Origin: an uncultured Oscillospiraceae bacterium
GTDB lineage: Bacteria; Bacillota_A; Clostridia; Oscillospirales; Oscillospiraceae
DNA length: 29,140 nucleotides
Direction of reading: 5' to 3'
Assembly: GCA_910579155.1 (NCBI GenBank)
Contig: CAJTTS010000041.1
Location: 1 to 29,140 of the forward strand
The notes below the pieces were generated by a model. The model did no database searches. It was given only the letters and a program-made list of their open reading frames with translations, and had not been told where the DNA came from. Below, piece by piece: positions 1 through 9,689 of the stretch. Positions within the stretch are counted from its first letter, which is position 1. Each line of letters begins with the position of its first letter. Position numbers and translations under genes: made by a program.

Positions 1-33
1 TTAATCAGGGAAAAGCCTTGACGTATCAGGGTT

Positions 34-417
34 CTAAGAGGATTTGACAGATAAACTGGAATTTACAGCGGCAATCATAAACTGGTATCCACTGATTTTG
101 ACCTCAAATGCCGTATCGCCCCACGGCTGAACCATCAGCGCAGTTGGTTTCAGCACCAAATGGTTCTCATATATCTGCTTGAGCTGTCCACCAGGTACGG
201 TCATGTAGATTTCAACTCCACATCCAATTTGTGAAAGCTGATTGTCAGGAACATATCCCTCCGTGATACCAAGCAGGACAGAGTTGCCGCAAAGTGATAC
301 CCCCACCAAAGGGTCACCACTCTCCCAAGGCTGCGAAAAATCAATATTCCACCCAACAGCAGCAAATTCCTCTGCTGCTTTATAGGGGTCTATACAAGCA
401 AGAACTGGCCGAATCAT
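34..417 (-). CDS. VOC-fold (glyoxalase/bleomycin-resistance-like) protein
   Basis: A complete 127-residue ORF. Its size and pattern suit a single-domain VOC protein: N-terminal 'PVLACIDPYKAAEEFAAVGW', a central 'DPLVGVSLCGNSVLLGI' strand, and a C-terminal 'PWGDTAFEVKISGYQFMIA' strand typical of the second beta-alpha-beta-beta-beta module. VOC proteins are cytosolic metal-dependent enzymes or drug-binding proteins; the substrate cannot be read here. The start is supported by an AGGGAG ribosome site about 6 bases upstream on the minus strand. The gene is transcribed away from the acyl-CoA operon, and a triple 8-nt repeat lies just upstream. Family assignment is by pattern only; a diverged glyoxalase-like protein without enzymatic function is possible. 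Confidence 0.6.
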   Translation of the reverse strand: MIRPVLACIDPYKAAEEFAAVGWNIDFSQPWESGDPLVGVSLCGNSVLLGITEGYVPDNQLSQIGCGVEIYMTVPGGQLKQIYENHLVLKPTALMVQPWGDTAFEVKISGYQFMIAAVNSSLSVKSS

Positions 418-453
418 TTTTACTCCCTGCCTTTACGCATACATGTAAAATTT

Positions 454-477
454 GATTTGTTGATTTGTCGATTTGTC
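454..477. repeat. Three tandem 8-nt repeats (GATTTGTY)
   Basis: GATTTGTT, GATTTGTC and GATTTGTC follow each other without spacing, about 40 bases upstream of the VOC gene start. They may be replication slippage or binding sites for a regulator of that gene. No -35/-10 pair was confidently recognised around them. Confidence 0.5.
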
Positions 478-519
478 ATGAGCCAAGCATACCACCAATA
501 CTGGAAACTTTCAACCCTC

Positions 520-930
520 ATTTATAGGCACTGATAGTAGTGGCAAGCAATGCACAGGTATATACCCTGTGCCGCTTGTTGGTGGCCAAAGGCCCCCAAG
601 CCCCCGGTGATCGGCGCAGTTGCGTCCGATGCACAAGCAACCGTTGGCGTCTGCTGGTATACCAGCAGGGAAGGCCCCCCCGGCGGAGCCACCCCGGAGG
701 GCGCACGACTGCCGGAGGCAGTACCACCGCCCGCTTGCGGGCGGTGAGTAAGTGCGCTCTTCGCAGAGGGCCGACAAAGAGAACGGAGCGCCCAGGTCAT
801 CCCCAGACGCTCCCGCTTCGGTTCCCTCCTGCTGGTCGATCACCGCCTTTCCAGCCTGTGTCATTTTGCCACAAATGAACCATCAGCCAATGTGTATTTG
901 GATGGTGAAACCACCCTTTACACAATACAT
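520..930. other. Non-coding, hairpin-rich GC-rich segment, probable mobile-element debris
   Basis: No convincing gene lies here; the overlapping ORFs are low-complexity products of GC-rich DNA. The stretch holds several inverted repeats: a 7-bp stem at 552-572, a perfect 18-bp palindrome at 651-668, a 6-bp stem with a GGA loop at 708-722, and a 10-bp stem with a TT loop at 725-746. It runs directly into the serine-recombinase fragment at about 930. This composition resembles the non-coding transfer region of mobilizable elements, such as the one at 9.6-10.2 kb. It is inferred to be the remains of an older element; no direct sequence identity to the intact element was seen. Confidence 0.4.
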
Positions 931-1535
931 CTCAGAAGCGGATTTTGGAGGACTACGCAAGAAAGAACGGCTTTACCAATATCCGGCATTTTACGGACGA
1001 CGGAATCCGGGGGACTACGTTCAAGCGTCCGGGGCTTGACGCTATGCTGGACGAAATCCGGGCGGGGAACGTGGCGACTGTTTGTCTGGGTGGTGGCAAT
1101 GTAATGATTCTGTCCTGCGACATCATCGTAGCTTCCGAACGAGCCAAGTTTGCGGTTCCTGAGATCAACCTGGGCATTTTTGGTGGAGCGTCGGTGCTAC
1201 CCCGATTGGTAGGCCGTTATCAGGCTGCGGAGATGGTGCTTCTGGGTGAAGCATATACTGCTCAGAAGGCTCAGGAGATGGGACTGGTCAACCGCGTTGT
1301 TCCCGCGGAGGAGGTCATCTCCACCGCTCAGGCCATCGCTAAGAGCATTCGGGCCAAGTCCCCCCTGGCCATCCGTATGGCTAAGCGCGCACTAACTCTT
1401 GGCAACCAGTATGAGCCTGACGCTGCCTCTGAAATGCAGCTGCCCATTATGTCGCTGCTCTATTCTGGCCACGACCAAAAGGAGGGCATGAAGGCATTCT
1501 TTGAGAAACGTCCGCCGGAGTACACCGGCCGCTGA
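930..1535 (+). pseudogene. Chimeric ORF: serine recombinase fragment fused to enoyl-CoA hydratase C-terminus
   Basis: The open frame is 196 codons from a TTG at 945. Residues 1-46 (with a few codons upstream, 'QKRILEDYARKNGF') match the N-terminal catalytic domain of TnpX-type large serine recombinases: 'FTNIRHFTDDG', 'RPGLDAMLDEIRAGNVATV'. From about residue 47 (base 1083) the protein is a crotonase C-terminal part: 'LGGGN', 'CDIIVASERAKFAVPEINLGIFGG', then the trimerisation and C-terminal helices ending 'FFEKRPPEYTGR'. About 100 N-terminal crotonase residues, including the first oxyanion-hole segment, are missing. The second catalytic Glu ('VPE', residue 73) is present; the first (Glu after GGG-C in the intact paralogue) is Val53. 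It is probably a broken first gene of the acyl-CoA operon, though it stays open and may be translated. No good ribosome site precedes the TTG. Confidence 0.8.
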
Positions 1536-1565
1536 CCAGCCAACATAAACACGAGGTGAGCATAA

Positions 1566-2768
1566 TTGGAGAAGAAATGTTTGGAGGGACTCCGGGTTTT
1601 GGAGTTGTCCCACTTCATCTCCGCCCCCTATGCCGGCCAGATGCTGGCTGACCTTGGCGCAGATGTCATCAAAATCGAGCTGCCTGGGGAGGGCAAAGGA
1701 GATATTGCACGGAAGTATGACCCGATGTACATGAACATGAGCCTGTACTTTGCCTCTTACAATCGCAACAAACGCTTCCTTACCCTTAATTTGAAATCCC
1801 CGGAAGGACAGGATATTTTCAAAGAGCTGGTGCGCCAATCCGACGTGGTGCTCAATAACTTTCGTCCCGGCGTGATGGAGAAAATGAACCTGGGATATGA
1901 GCAACTGAAGAAGATCAACCCTGGCATCATCATGACCAGCCTGACCGGCTTTGGGCAGACCGGACCAAACGTCCACCGCCAAGCACTGGACATGACTATT
2001 CAGGCTCTATCCGGTTTCATGGACCTTACAGGGTTTCCTGACGCGCCTCCCACTAAGGGCGGCCCTGCCATCAGCGATTTTTTTGCCGGCCTGTATTTGA
2101 CCATTGGCATCCTGGCCGCATACACCTATCGTCAACGCACTGGGGAGGGCCAAAATGTGGACATCGCCCTGTTTGACACCATGTTTGTGTTGATGGAAAA
2201 CTATCCCGCCATTTACCATATGAACGGTGAGGTACCCAAGCGGGCAGGCAACGGTCGCCCCTTCTCCGCCCCGGTGGGCACCTATCAGGCCAAGGATGGC
2301 GCGTGGGTGCAGATCTCGGGTACGGCGGAGGCCCATTTCGAAAAGCTCATGACCCTCATCGGCCACCCGGAGCATGTAGGCCAACCCGGTATGGTAGGTG
2401 CGGCTATGCGCAAAAAGCAGCATGAACAGCTGCTCAACACAGAGATTCAGACCTGGCTGGGCACTGTGACTGGAGAAGAAGCCGTGGCCGCCATGGACGA
2501 ATACGGTATTCCCAACGCCTTGGTGCAGACGGCTGAGCAGGTATTTAATGACCCCCAGATTACCGCCAGAGAGATGTTGGTCTGGCCGGAGAAAAATGTG
2601 CTGGACGACCTGCCCGTCGTGGGCAATCCCATCAAGATGAGCCAGACGCCGGCACAATATCACAGGTCCGCCTGTGCGCCAGGACAGGACAGCGAGGAAA
2701 TTCTTCGGGAGCTTTTGGGCTACTCGCCGGAAGCAATGGAACAGTTGAAAGAAAAAGATATCATCTGA
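1566..2768 (+). CDS. CaiB/BaiF family (class III) CoA-transferase
   Basis: This 400-residue cytosolic enzyme is predicted to move CoA from an acyl-CoA donor to a free carboxylic acid. The N-terminal 'GLRVLELSHFISAPYAGQMLADLGADVIKIE' is the class III signature, followed by 'NRNKRFLTLNLKS' and 'LTGFGQTGP'. Asp171 in 'GPAISDFFAGLY' sits where formyl-CoA transferase and CaiB have the catalytic aspartate that carries the acyl intermediate. Length is usual (380-430). The start is TTG, supported by GAGGTGAG 6-14 bases upstream; no better ATG exists before the conserved domain. It lies 30 bases after the chimeric crotonase and 18 before the intact one, so it is co-transcribed and likely activates the acid that the operon degrades or interconverts. 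Substrate unknown; carnitine-, bile-acid- and aryl-acid-specific relatives exist. Confidence 0.9.
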   Translation: MEKKCLEGLRVLELSHFISAPYAGQMLADLGADVIKIELPGEGKGDIARKYDPMYMNMSLYFASYNRNKRFLTLNLKSPEGQDIFKELVRQSDVVLNNFRPGVMEKMNLGYEQLKKINPGIIMTSLTGFGQTGPNVHRQALDMTIQALSGFMDLTGFPDAPPTKGGPAISDFFAGLYLTIGILAAYTYRQRTGEGQNVDIALFDTMFVLMENYPAIYHMNGEVPKRAGNGRPFSAPVGTYQAKDGAWVQISGTAEAHFEKLMTLIGHPEHVGQPGMVGAAMRKKQHEQLLNTEIQTWLGTVTGEEAVAAMDEYGIPNALVQTAEQVFNDPQITAREMLVWPEKNVLDDLPVVGNPIKMSQTPAQYHRSACAPGQDSEEILRELLGYSPEAMEQLKEKDII

Positions 2769-2786
2769 GGAAAGGAAGAAGGAAAA

Positions 2787-3563
<777 letters not shown>

Positions 3564-3640
3564 TACGTATTCTGACTATGTCTACTATAAGCGGCGGGCT
3601 TTGCCACCGCTGCTAATCAATAGAAAAGGGGTAATCAATT

Positions 3641-4810
<1,170 letters not shown>

Positions 4811-4857
4811 CATCAATTTTCTTAGCTGAGCAAAATTTCAAGGAGGTCAATTCTATC

Positions 4858-5730
4858 ATGACTATTTCTGATGTGAAAAAAGTATGTGTGGCCGGTGGTG
4901 GGCTGATGGGCCGTCAGATTGCTTTAAACGCTGCCATTCACGGCTTTGACACTTATCTCACTGACAGTATCAGCAGTGTGCTGGATGCCGTGAAGCAGTG
5001 GAGTGACGAATACCTGGCCGGCCGTGTGGCCAAGGGCAAGCTTACTCAGGAGCAAGCCAACGCGGCCAAAGCAAGGTTTCATTTATGCCCCGAGTTGAAA
5101 GATGCCGCCTCTGATACCCAACTGGTTATTGAGGCAATTCTGGAGGACAAGGATATCAAGCTGGACTTCTATAAGCAGGTAGGTGCTATTGCTCCTGAGA
5201 CTGCCATTCTGGCATCCAACTCCAGTTGGATGCCCTCCTCCGCCTTTATTGAGTGTGTATCGAATCCTGGCCGCCTGGCCAATATCCACTACTTTAATCC
5301 CGCCCTGGCCATGAAGCTCATTGAAGTCGTCCGCGGCGAGCATACTGCTGACGACACAGTGGACACTCTCGTGGATTTTGCCACGGCCAACGGCAAGACT
5401 GCCATCCGCGTCAACAAAGAAATCGAGGGATTTGTAGTCAACCGGGTGTTGCGTGCCCTGCGTGATGAGGCATTTTACCTGGTAGACGAAGGTGTCTGTA
5501 CACCACAGGAAGTGGATTTGGGCGTGGAACTGGGCTTGAACTACCCTATGGGCCCCTTCCGCCTGCTGGACCTCACTGGTATCGACCTGAATTACCTGTC
5601 CAGCACAACCCGTTGGAAGGAAACCGGCGTGAAGCCCCACGGCTATGATATCGTCAAGGAAAAATACGAAAAGCACGAGTGGGGACGCAAAACCGGCAAG
5701 GGGTTCTATGACTACACAGAGAAAAAGTAA
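4858..5730 (+). CDS. 3-hydroxyacyl-CoA (3-hydroxybutyryl-CoA type) dehydrogenase
   Basis: A 290-residue protein, the usual single-function length. It has an N-terminal NAD(P)-binding Rossmann motif 'VAGGGLMG' (Gly13, Gly15, Gly18). The catalytic dyad is His144 in 'NIHYFNPALAMKLIEVV' and Glu156, 12 residues apart as in the family; 'SNSS' at 120-123 completes the site. The C-terminal dimer domain ends in 'GRKTGKGFYDYT'. It oxidises 3-hydroxyacyl-CoA to 3-oxoacyl-CoA, or the reverse. The ATG at 4858 was chosen over in-frame upstream starts inside the thiolase gene because AAGGAGGTC lies 9 bases upstream and the protein then begins normally. It is the last gene of the acyl-CoA operon. Confidence 0.93.
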   Translation: MTISDVKKVCVAGGGLMGRQIALNAAIHGFDTYLTDSISSVLDAVKQWSDEYLAGRVAKGKLTQEQANAAKARFHLCPELKDAASDTQLVIEAILEDKDIKLDFYKQVGAIAPETAILASNSSWMPSSAFIECVSNPGRLANIHYFNPALAMKLIEVVRGEHTADDTVDTLVDFATANGKTAIRVNKEIEGFVVNRVLRALRDEAFYLVDEGVCTPQEVDLGVELGLNYPMGPFRLLDLTGIDLNYLSSTTRWKETGVKPHGYDIVKEKYEKHEWGRKTGKGFYDYTEKK

Positions 5731-5767
5731 ACAATAGCAATCCAATAAAATAACAGTGAATTGACTA

Positions 5768-5945
5768 GGGCCTGTTTGAAAAAACAAGAAAGGTGTGCTA
5801 AATCAACAAAATAGCGATGGATGCCAAGTAAACAAAGGGGAAAAAAAGCGTCCGGCTTGTCATATCTGGTGGTAATTCTGCGAAACCATTTGAACTTTTG
5901 GAAAAAGCACTCAACCAAATGGCGCTCTTTATATAGCCACCAATC
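5768..5945 (-). pseudogene. IS5-family transposase remnant (3' end with terminal repeat)
   Basis: Reading the minus strand, 'YKERHLVECFFQKFKWFRRITTRYDK' is the typical C-terminus of IS5-family DDE transposases. The following residues 'FFPFVYLASIAILL' appear only after a frame change in a C/T run (near 5840), so the copy is frameshifted as well as truncated. The element end GGGCCTGTTTGAAAAA lies at 5768, preceded by CTA, fitting the YTAR target of this family. The rest of the transposase (catalytic residues, 5' part) is absent beyond about 5945, where the sequence becomes unrelated. It sits 37 bases after the acyl-CoA operon, where a terminator would be expected. Confidence 0.7.
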
Positions 5946-5969
5946 AACTGGCCACGGCCCAGAAACATT

Positions 5970-6007
5970 GCTCTAAAGCTATCACCATGCTCTAAAGCTA
6001 TCACCAT
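5970..6007. repeat. Perfect tandem duplication of a 19-bp unit
   Basis: GCTCTAAAGCTATCACCAT occurs twice back to back (5970-5988 and 5989-6007), next to the broken end of the IS5 remnant. It is probably a slippage or repair scar. Confidence 0.85.
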
Positions 6008-6061
6008 TACCGGCAATGATTGAGAGACGAAGCAAGCATAATTACCAATGTGAACAGAAAA

Positions 6062-6110
6062 GCCGTCCACTGGCCTGCCTTAAAATTGGCAGGCTGTGGA
6101 CGGCCTTTTT
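6062..6110 (+). terminator. Rho-independent terminator, two-tier hairpin
   Basis: An outer 9-bp stem (GCCGTCCAC / GTGGACGGC) and an inner 7-bp stem (GCCTGCC / GGCAGGC) are followed by CTTTTT. It could end the acyl-CoA operon 330 bases upstream, now separated from it by the IS remnant. The reverse reading also has a short T run. Confidence 0.8.
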
Positions 6111-6277
6111 GTTGCTTTGAGTACTGGAGAGTCCGAGTCATGCGTATCCCCAAAAACGCCCAAATCCAGCGAATTTGCATCTCCGGTGCATTATTTTACG
6201 CCTTCTGATTTTTTAAATGTGAGAAAATTGTTCTTACTTGCTTTGACTTTTGCTTTATAGGAAAAAATCACGCACAG

Positions 6278-6310
6278 AAGGGTGGCACTTCGTAAGGAAG
6301 TGCCACCCTT
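6278..6310. terminator. 14-bp perfect hairpin at left edge of mobile element
   Basis: Perfect arms of 14 bp at 6278-6291 and 6297-6310 flank a GTAAG loop. It lies 37 bases beyond the stop of the minus-strand recombinase gene; in that direction T-rich sequence follows after about a dozen bases. Its tip ACTTC-GTAAG-GAAGT recurs in the hairpin at 12600-12630 at the other end of the element. A transcription terminator is most likely. Confidence 0.55.
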
Positions 6311-6347
6311 CGGGCTACCTGTAAAGAAATCTCTCTATGTGGGACGG

Positions 6348-8033
6348 CTATGCCGTCCTTTTCTTGCGTTTCTGCATGGCCTGATAGTAGGCCATATATT
6401 CCCGTTCCAGCGTTTCCGGCTCCGGCGCTGTCCAAAGACCGATGGTGCTGTAGTAGATGTCCACCTGCTGATGCCGCTTGCCGTCTATCTTCTCCGGCTT
6501 GGATACCACAATCTTGTCAATGAACTCGTGGACGATTTCAGGCGTCAATTCCGTCAGCCGGGTCACCTGTCTGGCCCGCTGGATGAACTTCTGCAAATCA
6601 TCGGCTTTGTCGGCGGTGGCGTTCAAGCTGTCCTCCAACGCTGGAATATCCGCTTTCAACTGCCGCTGTTCATTTTCCAGCGATACTGTCAGCGTAGCGA
6701 AACGTTCCTCGGACAACAGGCCCTTGGTCATGTCCTCATAGCTTTTCTGAATAAGCTGGTCAATCTCCGCTACCCGCTGTTTGGCCTTATCCAACTCCCG
6801 GCGCTTGGCAGTCAGCTCTTTCTTCTCTTGCAGGCCAAACCGCTCCATCTGCTCCTGGGCAAACCGCTTTTCATAGACCTGGATGTACCACAACAGCCTT
6901 TGCAGGCCCTCCAACACCAACTGCCCCACAACGCTCTCCCTGATATAGTGAGCGGAGCATACATTGGAATTCTTGCGGTAGCTGGAACAAAAGAAATAGG
7001 CTTGTGGCTGTTTGCTGCTCTTACTGCTCCCGTAATACAGCTTTTCCCCACAGTCAGCGCAGTAGAGAAGCCCGGAGAACATACTCACAATGCCGGTTCG
7101 ATTCGGTCTGCGGCGGTGTTGGCGGAGGTTTTGGACAAGGGCAAAAGTCTCCCTGTCAATGATGGCGGGGTGGGTGTCAGAAAATACTTTCCAATCCTCC
7201 TGCGGCCTGTCCAACTGCTTTTTCTGCTTGAAAGACTGGCGACAGGTACGGAAATTGACGGTATCGCCCACATACTCCTGCCTGTCCAGAATGCCCGCCA
7301 CTGTGCCAGAACTCCAGTTACAGGGGTGTGCAGGAGGTTTGGTCGGACAATTGATACCCACGCTTTGAAAATACTCGCTGGGGGTCATCACGCCCTCAGA
7401 GCGCAGTTTCTTGGCGATTTGAGTAGGCCCCAGGCCGCTGATCGACAACTGGAAGATTTGCCGCACTACCTCTGCCGCCGGCTCGTCCACGATCCACTTG
7501 TTCTTGTCCTCCGGGGCTTTTTTGTAACCGTAGGGGGCGCTGGTGGTCAGCGGTATCCCGGCGTTGCCACGGCTCTGCATGACACGGCGTACTTTGTCGC
7601 TCGTATTTTTTGCGTGCCATTCATTGAACAAATCCTGCATGGGAACGATGTCGCTGACCCCGTTGGCGGTGTCGATGTTGTCCATGATGGCGATATAGCG
7701 GATATTCAGCCGGACAAAATCTTCCTCCAGAAGCTGGCCCACCACAAGGCGGTTACGGCCCAGCCTTGAGTGGTCTTTCACAACAAGATTTGCCACAAGC
7801 CCTTGCTCGGCCAAATCCATGATTTCCATGAAGGCCGGACGGGTGAACGTAACCCCGGAGTACCCGTCATCAAACATGAATCGGGGATTAGGCAGGTGGT
7901 TGTCTGCGGCGAACTTCTCCAGGATAGCCTTTTGATTTTGGATGCTGCCCGAGATACCCTCTTTTTCATCGTCACGGGATAATCTGGCATAGAGAACAGT
8001 AATTCTCTGATTATTTGGCTGCTTTTTCTTCAA
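6348..8033 (-). CDS. Large serine recombinase (TnpX-like integrase/excisionase)
   Basis: A complete 561-residue protein. The N-terminal resolvase domain has the nucleophile Ser19 in 'VLYARLSRDDE', followed by 'GSIQNQKAIL' and 'VKDHSRLGRN'. The central recombinase domain has 'PYGYKK', 'IFQLSISGLGPTQIAKKL' and 'WSSGTVAGILDRQEYVG'. A zinc ribbon 'CADCGEKL...FFCSSYRKNSNVCSAHYI' precedes a coiled-coil stretch (about 400-490, Glu/Lys/Gln rich) typical of large serine integrases. It catalyses conservative strand exchange between att sites. The start is TTG with AAAGGAG about 7 bases upstream; no earlier ATG fits. An inverted repeat (8052-8100) lies just upstream. A 7-bp hairpin (6342-6358) overlaps the stop codon. 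Confidence 0.95.
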   Translation of the reverse strand: MKKKQPNNQRITVLYARLSRDDEKEGISGSIQNQKAILEKFAADNHLPNPRFMFDDGYSGVTFTRPAFMEIMDLAEQGLVANLVVKDHSRLGRNRLVVGQLLEEDFVRLNIRYIAIMDNIDTANGVSDIVPMQDLFNEWHAKNTSDKVRRVMQSRGNAGIPLTTSAPYGYKKAPEDKNKWIVDEPAAEVVRQIFQLSISGLGPTQIAKKLRSEGVMTPSEYFQSVGINCPTKPPAHPCNWSSGTVAGILDRQEYVGDTVNFRTCRQSFKQKKQLDRPQEDWKVFSDTHPAIIDRETFALVQNLRQHRRRPNRTGIVSMFSGLLYCADCGEKLYYGSSKSSKQPQAYFFCSSYRKNSNVCSAHYIRESVVGQLVLEGLQRLLWYIQVYEKRFAQEQMERFGLQEKKELTAKRRELDKAKQRVAEIDQLIQKSYEDMTKGLLSEERFATLTVSLENEQRQLKADIPALEDSLNATADKADDLQKFIQRARQVTRLTELTPEIVHEFIDKIVVSKPEKIDGKRHQQVDIYYSTIGLWTAPEPETLEREYMAYYQAMQKRKKRTA

Positions 8034-8051
8034 AATATGCTCCTTTCCGCA

Positions 8052-8100
8052 GCCGGATGTGATATGAATTGCAAGGTGGCTTTATCATACCACACCCGGC
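8052..8100. promoter_or_regulatory. Inverted repeat just upstream of recombinase gene
   Basis: Two 16-nt arms (8052-8067 and 8085-8100) match at 14 of 16 positions, and both mismatches allow G-U pairs in the minus-strand transcript. The loop is 17 nt. The structure lies between the tnpW-like gene and the ribosome site of the recombinase, so it could limit read-through or bind a regulator. Confidence 0.5.
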
Positions 8101-8116
8101 GCAAAACTTCAACACT

Positions 8117-8386
8117 TTAACGTGTGATATTTTGGGCAAGGATGCGATTTACTTTTCCCTCAGTGGTTTCGGTGGCGCTCTCGCTGAAATGGGCGTTGAC
8201 GGTGTAAATAGTGCCGCCGATCTCCCGCTCAAAGCTGATGGGGTGGCTGTATTGATGTGCTCTCAGCCAGTCCAGCCGGTCAGTAGGGGTCAGACCGGCA
8301 AGGAAAACCGCTGTTTCTTCAATCTTTTCCAGCACTTCATCAAAAACCTCCTGCTCACGTTCTGTCAGGTCTAAAACAATATTCAT
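8117..8386 (-). CDS. tnpW: TnpW-like transposon-encoded small protein
   Basis: An 89-residue protein of two parts. The N-terminal half (1-45, 'LTEREQEVFDEVLEKIEETAVFLAGL') is predicted helical. The C-terminal half, 'FEREIGGTIYTVNAHFSESATETTEGKVNRIL', matches the compact pattern of TnpW-type proteins found on Tn4451-like and related mobilizable elements (arginine/isoleucine-glycine-threonine, then NxHFS and a terminal helix). Molecular role unknown. Its start overlaps the relaxase stop (ATGA), so translation is coupled to mob. The recombinase gene follows 83 bases later. Confidence 0.7.
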   Translation of the reverse strand: MNIVLDLTEREQEVFDEVLEKIEETAVFLAGLTPTDRLDWLRAHQYSHPISFEREIGGTIYTVNAHFSESATETTEGKVNRILAQNITR

Positions 8387-9615
8387 CTAATATCACCCCT
8401 GTTTTCCTGGGACTTCCCCTTTACGTACATGATAGACCGGCCCTGTTCCTCTTGGTGTTTGCGAAGCGGGGCCAAAACGCTGTCCAGCAATTCTTTCACT
8501 TTCTCCGGCATGAACCTGACCGCTTCCAAATAGGGGCGGCACCGCTCCGCCAACTCGTTGAACTGCCCTTGCAGCCGATTCAAACTGCCCTGCAAACTCC
8601 AAATTCTGGCCTGAAGCTGGTTGTTTTCCTCTTTCAACCGGTTAAGCTGGCCCCGCCCGGAAACGCCCTCTTTGGCAAGCTGGGTAAGGGTGTCAAAATC
8701 ATCCTGAGATACTGTGATTTTGCCTGTCAGCGTTTTCTTGCCCATTTCGTCAATCTCGGCATGGGTCTTGTGGACGGGATGGACGACCGCATACTCGGCT
8801 TCCTCTGCCCTGATCTTCTCCTGTATCGCCTCCAGGCGTTCCGTGTCTTTCTTGATTTGGTATTGCAGGTTGGACAGGTTATCCGCTGTGCTGCCACGCT
8901 CCCCACGGATAAAATCGGTGAAACCCGCTTCTTGCATATGGCGGCAAAATTCATCTTGCAAAATGCTGTACGATGGGATCAGCTTGGGTCTGCCCTTATC
9001 GTCAAAGGCGGGCTTGCCCTGCTCGTCCAGCGCCCACTGGGACTTCCACTTTTTGGAGTGGCTGACCTGCTGAACAGTTTCCTTGACCGTCCCCACCAGC
9101 GCCTTATCCTTGCACCTTTTTGACCACAGCACTTGCTTTTCCACCACCGGGAGTGCTACAATGTGGAGGTGGTAGTGGTAGACGGGACGGCCATACTTCT
9201 CCGTCAGGGCCAGATTGATTTCATCGGCGTGCATGACAGCGGAGAGGATGTTCCGATCTCCGTACAGCTTGCAGGCAAAGCGGTACGCTTCCCCATAGAA
9301 CTCCTTGGCGAACTTGTAGCCGCCATGCCGCTCAAAGTAATCTGTGTTCACATCCAAAGTCATCTCGTCGTAAACCTTGGCATTTTCCTTCAGCCCACGC
9401 AAGGACACCGCCCCATCCGTCACCAGCTTGTCCAGTGTTTCGTTGTAGGTTAACTCGCCGCAAGCCTTGAAGTGGACATTCATGGGGGTGCGCTCCAAAA
9501 CCACGTTCATGTTGCCGTAATTCTCGTTTTTCCGCTCGTTGTGGCGTTCGCACTTGCCCACGCCCGCCCTGGTATGGGTGGCGACCCTCGCTACGGTAAA
9601 ATTCGTTTTTTCCAT
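8383..9615 (-). CDS. MobV-family relaxase (Pre/Mob)
   Basis: A 410-residue protein, the usual MobV length. The N-terminal relaxase domain has 'RHNERKNENYGN' (His25 is the candidate nucleophile, as His22 in pMV158 MobM) and the metal-binding 'VYHYHLHIVALPVV' with His147, His149 and His151. The C-terminal part (about 260-390) is charged and heptad-like, suggesting a coiled coil. It nicks oriT on one strand and pilots DNA through a helper conjugation apparatus. A matching oriT lies 36 bases upstream of the start. The start ATG is preceded by GGAGG at good distance. The gene overlaps tnpW by four bases. Confidence 0.93.
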   Translation of the reverse strand: MEKTNFTVARVATHTRAGVGKCERHNERKNENYGNMNVVLERTPMNVHFKACGELTYNETLDKLVTDGAVSLRGLKENAKVYDEMTLDVNTDYFERHGGYKFAKEFYGEAYRFACKLYGDRNILSAVMHADEINLALTEKYGRPVYHYHLHIVALPVVEKQVLWSKRCKDKALVGTVKETVQQVSHSKKWKSQWALDEQGKPAFDDKGRPKLIPSYSILQDEFCRHMQEAGFTDFIRGERGSTADNLSNLQYQIKKDTERLEAIQEKIRAEEAEYAVVHPVHKTHAEIDEMGKKTLTGKITVSQDDFDTLTQLAKEGVSGRGQLNRLKEENNQLQARIWSLQGSLNRLQGQFNELAERCRPYLEAVRFMPEKVKELLDSVLAPLRKHQEEQGRSIMYVKGKSQENRGDIR

Positions 9616-9650
9616 CTGAACCTCCGTTCTGCGCGACCTGCGCCGTTCTC

Positions 9651-9684
9651 GTTAGATACTTTTTCAAAGTATCTAACCCACTAT
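9651..9684 (-). other. Predicted MobV oriT with nick site
   Basis: A perfect 12-bp stem (9651-9662 with 9666-9677, TTC loop in plus) is joined to the minus-strand motif TAGTGGG/TTAGATACTTT. This closely follows the pMV158-type nick region TAGTGTG/TTA-TACTTT recognised by MobV relaxases. The predicted nick is between bases 9677 and 9676 on the minus strand. It lies directly upstream of the relaxase gene, the standard place. Confidence 0.75.
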
Positions 9685-9689
9685 GACAC

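Noticed and set aside
6282..7769. Long plus-strand ORF opposite the recombinase gene
   Set aside because: The minus strand carries the full recombinase with catalytic motifs; the opposite frame has none.
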